This document shows positions 46,873-54,609 of a stretch of DNA of 64,000 nucleotides, in pieces. Numbering within the stretch: position 1 is the stretch's first letter; each line of letters opens with the position of its first letter. The position numbers and the translations under genes were made by a program. This DNA comes from JANQIV01 sp050117315 (GTDB lineage: Bacteria; Bacteroidota; Ignavibacteria; Ignavibacteriales; Melioribacteraceae), in the NCBI GenBank assembly GCA_050117315.1, contig JASFMY010000005.1, positions 1-64,000 of the forward strand. Direction: 5' to 3'. The notes below the pieces were generated by a model, which worked only from the letters and a program-made list of their open reading frames with translations, had not been told where the DNA came from and did not search any database.

Positions 46873-48837
46873 TTATGATTCAATCATTTTATGAGAGAAT
46901 TTAAGTATAATAAATTCAGCAGGTCTTACAACCGCCATACCTATTTCTACATTCATTCTTCCTTCCAGTATATCCTGCTGCGTCATCGTAGTACCTAATC
47001 CTACTTTAACAAAGAAAGCCTCGTCGGGTTTTGCTCCCTGCAAAGCCCCGTCTTTCCATTTTTGAATCAGATAATTTTCTATCATTGCTTTTACTTTTAT
47101 CCAGGTATTTGCATCGTTAGGTTCAAACACTGCCCAGTAAGTTGATTTCTTAACCGATTCTTCAACCATGTTAAAGAAACGTCTTACAGGAATATATCTC
47201 CACTCATTATCATTACCGGCAAGTGTACGGGCGCCCCAAACCAAAATTCCTTTACCGGTAAAAGCTCTTATTGCATTAATTGATTTACCGGCCGTTACAT
47301 CAATGTTAAGGTCTTCCTGTTCTTCGTTATCTATCGATTCCGTAACGCCCGTTACGCTGCTGATACTAACATTAGCGGGTGCTTTCCAGACACCGCGTGT
47401 TTCGTCAACATAAGCATATAAACCCGCTACGGCGCCGCTTGGAGGTAATATTGTTGATGCAGAGCTTAATTTTTTAATTATTGTTTTGAATACGGGGTGA
47501 GCCTCATAAAGAGCGTCTTCATATGTTGTTTCGTATTGATCGGCCGCACTTACTATTTGAGCAACAACCGTGTTAACAAGAGTAAATACATTTGCCAAGT
47601 ATTTAAGCGCGCTTAATTGTTTTTCAGAGTTTGTACTTCCGGTATATATTGAGTTGTTGGCAGCAGGATTATCGGGGTCACCTTCAACAAAAATATTTCC
47701 CCAGTTTGATGAAGTAACGGAAATATTTCCCGAGTCGGTATATAATTTATAGTTTCCGGTTAATGCCGAATCAGCACCGCCGTCATAGGCAATTAATGTT
47801 TCCATAGCACTTCTTAAAGTCCCGGCTATTAAACTATCCACGTCGGTTGTTAAATTTGAATTATCCAAAGTACCTGTTGCAGCCCAGTCGTCAATTTGGT
47901 CAACAACACCGTAGATAAAATTAAAGATTGCCTTGAATTTTGCAGTATCCGGTCCGGCCTTGAAATCGTCAACAACAGCAGTATATTTTGCTTTCAAGGT
48001 TGCTTCGCCACCTTTTAAGGTTTTAAGGTCGCTTTCAACCTGGTCAACGTCTGCGACAGCATTATCAAGACTCGTAACATATCCCTTAACGGTTGAGTCA
48101 TCCGTTAAAGCCGTTAAAGCAAGAGTTACACCGCCTCTTGAGATTTTACCTTTAATATCCCTGTAATGGATATCTTTACTCAGGTTGGTTTTAAGCCACG
48201 GTGTGTAAGCAGCACTGTACTTAAGGTTATTCATTCCTATCTTATTCCTAAAATCACTAACCCCTTCTTCCCAGTCAAAAGTAGAATCGGCCTCTTTTGA
48301 TTCCATTAAATCAAAGATTGAAAATCTATCCATTAAATCAGCGCATTGTGAAAGAGCTTTCTGCTGAACACTGTATAGGTCGTCACTTTCAAGAAGAACA
48401 GCGTCGGGGGAAAGGATCATTGTCGGTTCGTCGTATTTTTTTAAGGTAGTTATTCCGCCTTCCAACTTAGCTTTTGTAACATCGTTACCGTATGATCCTA
48501 CCGATACTATATAGCACTTGCCCCCGCCGTTATTAAAAAACATCCTGAGGCTGTCATACATGTAATAAGTTGATTCCATTGCAAACGAAGAAACTGTATT
48601 ATTTTCATCCAGTTTTATTTCGTTAACTGATACTGGCGGAGCTCCGCCGAACAATTCCTGGTAGTCAAGAAGAGAAGTAACTTTAGTCGGTACATTCCGG
48701 AGATCATCGGGTTCAAATTCAGTGGCTTTTTCGGTATACCCGATAAAAGCCGGAATGGCTGTTTCTACTTCCGCTACCGAAGGCGGAAAGATAGATATTT
48801 CTTCGACGTATACGTCGGGAGTTTTGTAAGTTGCCAT
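46873..48837 (-). CDS. eCIS contractile sheath protein (Afp2-4-like)
   Basis: 654 residues, larger than a minimal sheath. N-terminal TPDVYVEEISIFPPSVAEVETAIPAFIGYT (here in two pieces: TPDVYVEEISIFPPSVAEV and AIPAFIGYTEKA) is the sheath handshake strand region. The C-terminal domain has GILVWGARTLAG, WRYIPVRRFFNMVEESVKK, WTHE-like WAVFEPND and the last strand PAEFIILKFSHKM. Between about 200 and 450 is an insertion rich in Asp, Ala and Ser that probably faces the outside. AGAAGGTG precedes the ATG. It is the only sheath gene in the window. Confidence 0.95.
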   Translation of the reverse strand: MATYKTPDVYVEEISIFPPSVAEVETAIPAFIGYTEKATEFEPDDLRNVPTKVTSLLDYQELFGGAPPVSVNEIKLDENNTVSSFAMESTYYMYDSLRMFFNNGGGKCYIVSVGSYGNDVTKAKLEGGITTLKKYDEPTMILSPDAVLLESDDLYSVQQKALSQCADLMDRFSIFDLMESKEADSTFDWEEGVSDFRNKIGMNNLKYSAAYTPWLKTNLSKDIHYRDIKGKISRGGVTLALTALTDDSTVKGYVTSLDNAVADVDQVESDLKTLKGGEATLKAKYTAVVDDFKAGPDTAKFKAIFNFIYGVVDQIDDWAATGTLDNSNLTTDVDSLIAGTLRSAMETLIAYDGGADSALTGNYKLYTDSGNISVTSSNWGNIFVEGDPDNPAANNSIYTGSTNSEKQLSALKYLANVFTLVNTVVAQIVSAADQYETTYEDALYEAHPVFKTIIKKLSSASTILPPSGAVAGLYAYVDETRGVWKAPANVSISSVTGVTESIDNEEQEDLNIDVTAGKSINAIRAFTGKGILVWGARTLAGNDNEWRYIPVRRFFNMVEESVKKSTYWAVFEPNDANTWIKVKAMIENYLIQKWKDGALQGAKPDEAFFVKVGLGTTMTQQDILEGRMNVEIGMAVVRPAEFIILKFSHKMIES

Positions 48838-48859
48838 AACACCTTCTCTTTGTTATTAA

Positions 48860-49939
48860 TTAAATGTATATGTAAATGTCGGAATAAAACTTATTGCCCT
48901 CTGGTTTTCCGTTAACCAAACTTCTTGAAATATTTTTTACCGATGGATTCGGCAAATCATTTAATTCGTAACTGCTACCGTTGTTATTAATTATTAAATC
49001 AATACCGGTAATTGGTTCTTCCTGAAGCGGCATCATATCTGTAAAAATAATAGAAATTACATTATCCCCTTCGGAATTTGTAGTTTGATTCCCCGGTTTA
49101 AATTCAATTTTGTCATCAATAATTGTAAAATCATCAGGGTCCCTTTTCATATATTTTTCAACAATCGATTTTGAAACACTTAGTTTTAGGTTATCTTTTG
49201 TTGTTTCCTGCCTGTATTTTGAAACCACGTAATACCTCCAATAAGTCCTCTGCTTTATGAAAAGTAACTCATAAGATATCTCCGAGAGGTCTTCACGTGT
49301 AATTTCTATTATCCCGAACGGTTTTATTTTGAAAATTTCATTACTTGAGTAAAACTTTAAATTGCTTGTCCCATCTACAAACAATTCATATAAACCGGGT
49401 TTGTATTTAGCAAGATCAACAAAATATTCACATTCGCCATTGTTGATATCTACACTGTCCTTTTTTATTAATTTCCCTTTCTGATTTTTAATTTCAATAA
49501 TTACTTTAGCGTTGCCGGATAGTATTTTGTGTACAAAATTGCCGGGTTTCAGCTTAACAATATCATCTTCATGTACCCTGCCGAATTTAGTAAGTCTCTG
49601 CTGGTAATCGCCTTCTGAGGTAATATTCGAGAAATAATAAATACCATTTTCTTCAGTTTCTATGGGAAGCCTTGATAAAAGTGTGAAATACGGATTTATG
49701 GATTCAACTATAAATGAAAACATAACCTTTTCGTTAAAAGGTTTTACCGCACCTCCTTCTGGGTCCGAGATATAGAAAACCGAGAAACCTTTGTTATTCT
49801 TTTTAAAAAGCAGTCCAAGGTTTTTCATAAGCTGCCGGCAATTCTCAGTAGGGGTTATTACTAAGTCGTCTGCGTAACCTGATGAATAATATTCATGATT
49901 AAATTTAACATCAAATATTTTCTTAAAAACAATCAACAT
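48860..49939 (-). CDS. Unknown eCIS-locus protein between tail terminator and sheath
   Basis: 359 residues, no signal peptide. The first 110 residues (LVITPTENCRQLMKNLGLLF, GFSVFYISDPEGG) give way to a beta-rich segment about 130-210 (NFVHKILSGNAKVIIEIKNQKGK, KPGLYELFVDG) that resembles an Ig-like strand pattern, then RTYWRYYVVSKYR and a C-terminal ITGIDLIINNNGSS stretch. I do not recognise a named family. The position next to the DUF4255 gene (1-base gap) and the sheath makes a terminator-ring or sheath-cap partner plausible. Confidence 0.7.
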   Translation of the reverse strand: MLIVFKKIFDVKFNHEYYSSGYADDLVITPTENCRQLMKNLGLLFKKNNKGFSVFYISDPEGGAVKPFNEKVMFSFIVESINPYFTLLSRLPIETEENGIYYFSNITSEGDYQQRLTKFGRVHEDDIVKLKPGNFVHKILSGNAKVIIEIKNQKGKLIKKDSVDINNGECEYFVDLAKYKPGLYELFVDGTSNLKFYSSNEIFKIKPFGIIEITREDLSEISYELLFIKQRTYWRYYVVSKYRQETTKDNLKLSVSKSIVEKYMKRDPDDFTIIDDKIEFKPGNQTTNSEGDNVISIIFTDMMPLQEEPITGIDLIINNNGSSYELNDLPNPSVKNISRSLVNGKPEGNKFYSDIYIYI

Positions 49940-49940
49940 A

Positions 49941-50516
49941 TTAAATTACATTATCCTCCAAACCAATGGCTTCAATGACCGGAAATTCATCTTTAGCAAG
50001 GTCTTCTTTTATTGTGACAAGCCTTATTTTGTATAATACCGAAGGAAGGTATTTAACTCCTATCGAGCCCCAAATATGATTCTGTTGTTCAAAACTAAGG
50101 GAGTAGAGTTCTACAATTAATTTTTTAATCGATTCATCCAACCCGGGCGTGTTATCCCGTGTAAAAACGCTCTTACCCTGGAAAAAACGAACGACCCCAG
50201 ATAGGTATGCCAAGCCCGATTTGTAATCGTTAAAATTGGCGCATACCATTGCATAAAGATTAAGTTTTATTTCCGGGTTTATATGAGATGAATTCCCATT
50301 TGTAACTTTTGTTGTCATCTGAGATTTTACAACTCTTTCTTCTTCAATGTTGACTAATGTTAAACCCAGTGAATCACTTGGGATAGCAACGTTGCCGTTG
50401 TCTTTGCCGATATTTGTAAGTACTATCTTCTCTGCTTCAGAACTGCTCAACTTAAATAGACTACCGAGGTATGTGTTTATATCTTTAATGAGAAGGTTTA
50501 ATGCTTTGTCAATCAT
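49941..50516 (-). CDS. DUF4255 tail-terminator protein (Afp16-like)
   Basis: 191 residues. The N-terminal motif IDKALNLLIKDINTYLGS, VVKSQMTTKVTNGNS and NPEIKLNLYAMVCANFNDY with the later IWGSIGVKYLPSVLYKIRLV are characteristic of the Pvc16/DUF4255 family that caps the distal end of tube and sheath. It is the first gene of the operon; AGGAAGG (about 50520-50527) is its ribosome site. Confidence 0.9.
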   Translation of the reverse strand: MIDKALNLLIKDINTYLGSLFKLSSSEAEKIVLTNIGKDNGNVAIPSDSLGLTLVNIEEERVVKSQMTTKVTNGNSSHINPEIKLNLYAMVCANFNDYKSGLAYLSGVVRFFQGKSVFTRDNTPGLDESIKKLIVELYSLSFEQQNHIWGSIGVKYLPSVLYKIRLVTIKEDLAKDEFPVIEAIGLEDNVI

Positions 50517-50778
50517 CTACCTTCCTTTTGATAAAATGGATTTTAAATATTTTAAGTACGATAAAAATAATGAAATTTAGAAAAATAAAAATTTAACTGA
50601 ACATAATTAATTACTTTAGATATGTCAAGTTATTTAAAATTAAATATGATAGTTGTCAATAGATTGAAAATCTAATTAAATAATAAGCTATATAATTAAT
50701 CTAATTTGGTATGTTTATACTTTTACACCTCTTATATTATCGCAACAAAATTGCTGTGAATTTGCTATATTTCTTTTT
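50517..50778. promoter_or_regulatory. Divergent promoter region of the eCIS operon
   Basis: 262 AT-rich bases between the divergent eCIS operon and the beta-propeller gene. It must hold the promoters of both, because no other gap upstream of the eCIS genes exceeds 40 bases. TTG...TATATTTC near 50751-50771 resembles a Bacteroidota-type element for the rightward gene, but the spacing is not convincing. I see no strong operator-like palindrome. Confidence 0.5.
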
Positions 50779-51624
50779 ATGAAATTATATAAAACAACAT
50801 ACTTGCTTTTTATTTTGCAGACTATTTATTGTCAAAACCTTTCACGCCAATTTGGCAACTTCTCCGAAGCTGTTTCATTCGCAGTTAATAATATCGGGTA
50901 TATTTATGTTTGCGATTCAGGCAATAATGAAGTCATAAAATTTGATTCACGCGGTAAAAAAATAGTCTCAATAGGCGGCTACGGCTGGGAAGCATCAGCC
51001 TTTGACTATCCTTCTCATGTTTTTGCTTCGCCGTTAAATGTTTATGTTACGGATAAAAATAATAACCGGATTCAGATTTTCGACAAAGACCTTAATTATC
51101 TTTCATCAATAAACTCCGATGAAAATACGGATTCGGATTATTCTTTCCACTACCCTTCCGAAACAGTTGTATCGGGGATTGGAGATTTGTTTATTCTTGA
51201 TTCGGATAATTCACGAATTCTCAAATTTGATTTAAAAGGGAATTTTATCTTGGAAATAGGCGGAAATAACGCAGACGAATCCTCCCTTTCCGATCCTGAA
51301 TCTTTTGTAATTTCAAAATATCTTAAATTATTTGTAGTAGATGATAATAAAATTATAGTGTTTGACCAATACGGCAATTTTCTTTCCGAGTTTGAATTTG
51401 AGTTCACCATCAAAAAAGTAAATGCTTTTGAAAATTATTTACTGTTAATAAATAATTCGGAGATTATAATTTATAATGTCAATGAATTAAATAAAGATCT
51501 ATTTCATGTTTCTAACAAGCAACTAAATAGCAAAGATGAAATTAAAGATGCAATTTTGAAAAACAATAAATTGTATGTGCTTTTTCCTACCCAGATCAAC
51601 GTTTATGATTTTGTTATTAAGTAA
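50779..51624 (+). CDS. Exported beta-propeller (NHL-type) protein
   Basis: 281 residues with a signal peptide (to about YCQ, residue 19). Repeats of about 40-45 residues give NHL/6-bladed propeller blades: NIGYIYVCDSGNNEVIKFDSRGK, VYVTDKNNNRIQIFDKD, LFILDSDNSRILKFDLKGN, each shown here in short pieces: CDSGNNEVIKFD, TDKNNNRIQIFD, DSDNSRILKFD. Probably periplasmic. Expressed divergently from the eCIS operon; no functional link is evident. Heads a four-gene rightward set. Confidence 0.8.
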   Translation: MKLYKTTYLLFILQTIYCQNLSRQFGNFSEAVSFAVNNIGYIYVCDSGNNEVIKFDSRGKKIVSIGGYGWEASAFDYPSHVFASPLNVYVTDKNNNRIQIFDKDLNYLSSINSDENTDSDYSFHYPSETVVSGIGDLFILDSDNSRILKFDLKGNFILEIGGNNADESSLSDPESFVISKYLKLFVVDDNKIIVFDQYGNFLSEFEFEFTIKKVNAFENYLLLINNSEIIIYNVNELNKDLFHVSNKQLNSKDEIKDAILKNNKLYVLFPTQINVYDFVIK

Positions 51625-52081
51625 GCCTAAACTTAACCTCATAATATTTTTTCTATTACTCTTTTGGCTTACAGGTATTTTTTTTAATGTATTAATTTCC
51701 TTTTTTCATGTCTTAGTTTTTCTGCATCCTTTTGTAAATAAGTGTTTCTCTCTTGTTTGTCATCAGGATAATGAAAAGTTAATACGTGTATTTAACCTTC
51801 CTTTATTAGTTTGTGCCAGATGCAGCGGAATATACATCGGCTTGTTCGCATCGTCTTTAACCAATTTTTTCATTACAAAAAAGATTAAGGTCTCTACAAG
51901 ATCACTAATTATTTCTTCGTTGCCAATGTTATGTGATGTAATAAGCAGCACCAGCGGTATATATAAATATTCAAATATTGCTGCTTTTATTACGGGATTA
52001 TTTTTCGGTACAGTTTTATTTTTTTATTTTTACAATGTCATTCAAGAATATTTTGCAAAAAACTTACGGGAAAATAATTGA
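51605..52081 (+). CDS. DUF2085 small membrane protein
   Basis: 158 residues from the chosen ATG (an ATG 30 bases further upstream is also in frame and cannot be excluded). Cys-rich motif CFSLVCHQ and CARCSGIYIGLF with three or four membrane segments are diagnostic of DUF2085. The start lies inside the end of the propeller gene. Function of the family is not established. Confidence 0.85.
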   Translation: MILLLSKPKLNLIIFFLLLFWLTGIFFNVLISFFHVLVFLHPFVNKCFSLVCHQDNEKLIRVFNLPLLVCARCSGIYIGLFASSLTNFFITKKIKVSTRSLIISSLPMLCDVISSTSGIYKYSNIAAFITGLFFGTVLFFYFYNVIQEYFAKNLRENN

Positions 52082-52587
52082 AAAAATATTTACCCTCTTT
52101 TGTCTGCGGGTTCGGAGCAGGAGTACTACAGGTTGTTCCGGTTGCCAAAACTTTCACCTGTTGTTTAATAATTCCTGCGGCTGCATTCCTGGCTATTTAT
52201 TTAGAAAAAAAATCAAAGTCGGAAACGGTAGAGATAGATTTAAAGAAAGCTGCAATGATAGGATTATTTACCGGGTTATACGCAGCATTGTTCGGCAGTT
52301 TTTTTGATTTGTTTATTACCCTGGTTACAAAAAGTAATGATATTGTCGCTGCTTTTACAGAATTTCAAAATCTTGTAATAAATATGCCGTTGGATGAAAC
52401 ATTAAAAAACGATGTATTGGATTCAATGGCAAATGTGGCTGATGAAATAAAAGGAACGGGCTTTTCGATTCTTTATTCTATATCGGTAATAATTAACAAC
52501 TTTATTGTTAATCCCATCTTTGGTGTTATAGGAGGATTAATCGGCGTAAAAGTACTTAATTCTAAGAATCCAAACATGAGAATCTGA
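52078..52587 (+). CDS. Small membrane protein, unknown function
   Basis: 169 residues, starting at TTG that overlaps the previous stop (TTGA), a translationally coupled arrangement. Hydrophobic segments at about 8-40, 61-85 and 130-160 (LIIPAAAFLAIYL, GLFTGLYAALFGSFFDLFI, PIFGVIGGLIGVKVL) indicate three or four membrane spans. No named family recognised. Confidence 0.7.
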   Translation: MKKYLPSFVCGFGAGVLQVVPVAKTFTCCLIIPAAAFLAIYLEKKSKSETVEIDLKKAAMIGLFTGLYAALFGSFFDLFITLVTKSNDIVAAFTEFQNLVINMPLDETLKNDVLDSMANVADEIKGTGFSILYSISVIINNFIVNPIFGVIGGLIGVKVLNSKNPNMRI

Positions 52588-52590
52588 TAA

Positions 52591-52890
52591 ATGATTAATG
52601 CGGCAATTTTCTTTCTTCATATAATCTTTGCATTAATCATTTTTACAAAAAAATGGCAGGATGAAAGTTTAAGTTCCGCTTTTCAAAATTTACTTTTAAT
52701 TATAATTTTATTTTCCGTAGGCTGGCCTATTTCTACAATGATTGTAAAAATATTTGCAGATGCCGAAGGCCTAGGAATTTATTTTAATAGGGACGCCATT
52801 GTTTTATCTGTTTTAACAATCGGGGAATTTTTCTTTTACAGGGTTTATTACAAAAGAGAATTTTTTATTGAAGCCGGTACGGAAAAATAA
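52591..52890 (+). CDS. Small membrane protein, unknown function
   Basis: 99 residues with three membrane segments (AAIFFLHIIFALIIF, FQNLLLIIILFSVGWPIST, VLSVLTIGEFFFYRVYY). It starts 3 bases after the preceding gene and its end overlaps the end of the convergent TonB gene by 26 bases. Likely part of the same envelope set as its two upstream neighbours. Confidence 0.68.
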   Translation: MINAAIFFLHIIFALIIFTKKWQDESLSSAFQNLLLIIILFSVGWPISTMIVKIFADAEGLGIYFNRDAIVLSVLTIGEFFFYRVYYKREFFIEAGTEK

Positions 52891-53554
52891 TTACTGCTGT
52901 TTGCTCCACTTGTTTTTGAATTGGCGATAAAGGTTCAAACCTCCATTGTCTCAATGAATTTATTGCAGCCATCTCTAACCTTGTATCGGCTTTTATAAGC
53001 GGAAAGATTTTTGACACGCTGCCGTCCGGTAAAATAGAAAATTTCAGTTTAACGTCAATCTCTTTGGAAACGCCTTCAGGATATGCCGGTAAACTGTAAC
53101 TGTAAATTTTCCTTATTCCCTTTCCGCCGAAATCAATTTCAAACCCGAAGTTACCTTCTCCTTCGCCTACATTTTCTTTGCCTTTACTGCTTTCATCTTC
53201 ATCGGTTAAAAGCGGTTTTACTTTTTCCGGTTCAGGTTCAACTTTTTCTTTTTTTTCCTTTTCGGCTATAACGTTATCATCATCTGTATTTACTGCTGCA
53301 GGCAGATCAACTTCTTTTTCTTTTTGCTCTTCTTTTTTCTCTTGAACTTTTTTGGGGATGTTGTCTTCTTCTTCCTTTTTTTCACTTTTGGCACCGGACG
53401 AACTAACCTTGCCGTATGTACCGAAACCAAGTGTTACAAACTCAGCTTCGTCGGCTTCAATTGTAATATTGATTAATGTAAAAATACTTACAACTATTAA
53501 ATGAATAGCTAATGAAATAAAAAAAGATATTTTATTGCTTCTCTTTTCTTCCAT
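52865..53554 (-). CDS. TonB-family energy-transducing protein
   Basis: 229 residues. One N-terminal membrane helix (ISFFISLAIHLIVVSIFTLI), a Lys/Glu/Pro-rich periplasmic linker (about 60-140), and a C-terminal TonB domain (YPEGVSKEIDVKLKFSILPDG, AAINSLRQWRFEPL). It links the ExbB-ExbD motor to outer-membrane receptors. Its ATG shares one base with the exbD stop. Confidence 0.9.
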   Translation of the reverse strand: MEEKRSNKISFFISLAIHLIVVSIFTLINITIEADEAEFVTLGFGTYGKVSSSGAKSEKKEEEDNIPKKVQEKKEEQKEKEVDLPAAVNTDDDNVIAEKEKKEKVEPEPEKVKPLLTDEDESSKGKENVGEGEGNFGFEIDFGGKGIRKIYSYSLPAYPEGVSKEIDVKLKFSILPDGSVSKIFPLIKADTRLEMAAINSLRQWRFEPLSPIQKQVEQTAVIIFPYRLQ

Positions 53555-53958
53555 CAGAATGACTGCTTTTCAGTTTCAATTGTAAATTTGTTTATGCCTA
53601 CCCCTTTGGCGGCATCAATTACTTTTATTACAATATCTATATTCACCGATTTATCCGCCCTGATAATTAGATTGCCCTCCGAAGGATTATCATTAGCCTG
53701 AACCAGGCTCAACGGCAACCCTTCAATAGTAACCTCTTTTGCACCCAGAAAGACCCTGCTTTCTTCATTTATAGTAACTACCAAATTGGAAGGATTCGTC
53801 TGTTCATTATTTTTTGCACCGGGCAGTTTTACTTTTACCCCTGTATGAATTACAAACTGGGAAGTAAGTAAAAAGAAAATTAACAGGAGCAATACAATAT
53901 CCGTAAGGGACGAAAAGTTAAAGATACTTAATGGTTTGTTCTGCATTTGATATTTCAT
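53554..53958 (-). CDS. exbD: ExbD/TolR-family motor protein
   Basis: 134 residues. N-terminal cytoplasmic tail, one membrane helix with the conserved proton-carrying Asp20 in FSSLTDIVLLLLIFFLL, then a periplasmic domain (LVVTINEESRVFLGAKEV, LIIRADKSVNIDIVIKVIDAA). It directly abuts the ExbB gene upstream and the TonB gene downstream. Confidence 0.92.
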   Translation of the reverse strand: MKYQMQNKPLSIFNFSSLTDIVLLLLIFFLLTSQFVIHTGVKVKLPGAKNNEQTNPSNLVVTINEESRVFLGAKEVTIEGLPLSLVQANDNPSEGNLIIRADKSVNIDIVIKVIDAAKGVGINKFTIETEKQSF

Positions 53959-54591
53959 TTAAGCCCCAGGTGTTTTTTTCTTACTTTCTTCAACCAGGTC
54001 CATTATATCATTTGATACCACTTCCATATCCAGCACCAAACGATTTGTTGCCGATACCAGGTAGTTGTAAAATATAAAAGCAATAATACCAACCGCCAAA
54101 CCAAATGCTGTTGTTAACAATGCTTCCCAAATACCGCCGGCTAAATCACTGGGGTTTGCTGCTCCCTGTAGGTTTTCTATTTTGATAAAAGCCGAAATCA
54201 TACCTGTAACGGTTCCTAAAAATCCCAGTAAAGGGGCAACACCCGATATTGTAGCAAGAACAGACAACCCTTTTTCCAATTTATTTATTTCCTGCTTACC
54301 GGCATTTTCAAGAACTTCTTTTACTCTTTCTCTCCCAAGGTTATGTTTTTTCAAGCCTTTTTTTACAATGTTTGCAGCCGGTGATTTTTCTTCATTACAA
54401 AAATGGATTGCACCTGCAATATCTTGTTTTTTTAGGAATGTTCTAATTTTTAACATAAAAGCAGGCACATTTGATTTTGATCTTTTTAGAACAATGTACC
54501 TGTCAATAATAATAGCAATTGCAATAATAGACGCTAAAAAAATAGGCAGCATTAACCAGCCGCCTTTTAAGAGGACTGAGAATAAATTCAT
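53959..54591 (-). CDS. exbB: ExbB/MotA/TolQ-family proton channel
   Basis: 210 residues. Three membrane helices (PIFLASIIAIAIIIDRYIVL, GVAPLLGFLGTVTGMISAF, ALLTTAFGLAVGIIAFIFYN) with the LLGFLGTVTGM and TAFGLAVG motifs of the family. With ExbD it powers TonB. Located 18 bases after the HU-SPOR gene. Confidence 0.93.
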   Translation of the reverse strand: MNLFSVLLKGGWLMLPIFLASIIAIAIIIDRYIVLKRSKSNVPAFMLKIRTFLKKQDIAGAIHFCNEEKSPAANIVKKGLKKHNLGRERVKEVLENAGKQEINKLEKGLSVLATISGVAPLLGFLGTVTGMISAFIKIENLQGAANPSDLAGGIWEALLTTAFGLAVGIIAFIFYNYLVSATNRLVLDMEVVSNDIMDLVEESKKKTPGA

Positions 54592-54609
54592 AACTTCCCT
54601 TAAGATTAA

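Noticed and set aside
18785..50516. Prophage interpretation of the tail genes
   Set aside because: No capsid, portal, terminase, integrase, holin or endolysin; AAA+ ATPase, DUF4255 and DUF4157 genes are hallmarks of eCIS instead.
18785..50516. Type VI secretion interpretation
   Set aside because: No TssJ/TssL/TssM, TssB/TssC split sheath or ClpV; the sheath is a single eCIS-type gene and the ATPase has one AAA module.
50517..50778. Riboswitch or attenuator before the eCIS operon
   Set aside because: No conserved aptamer-like motif or strong stem followed by a T-run is visible; region is simply AT-rich.
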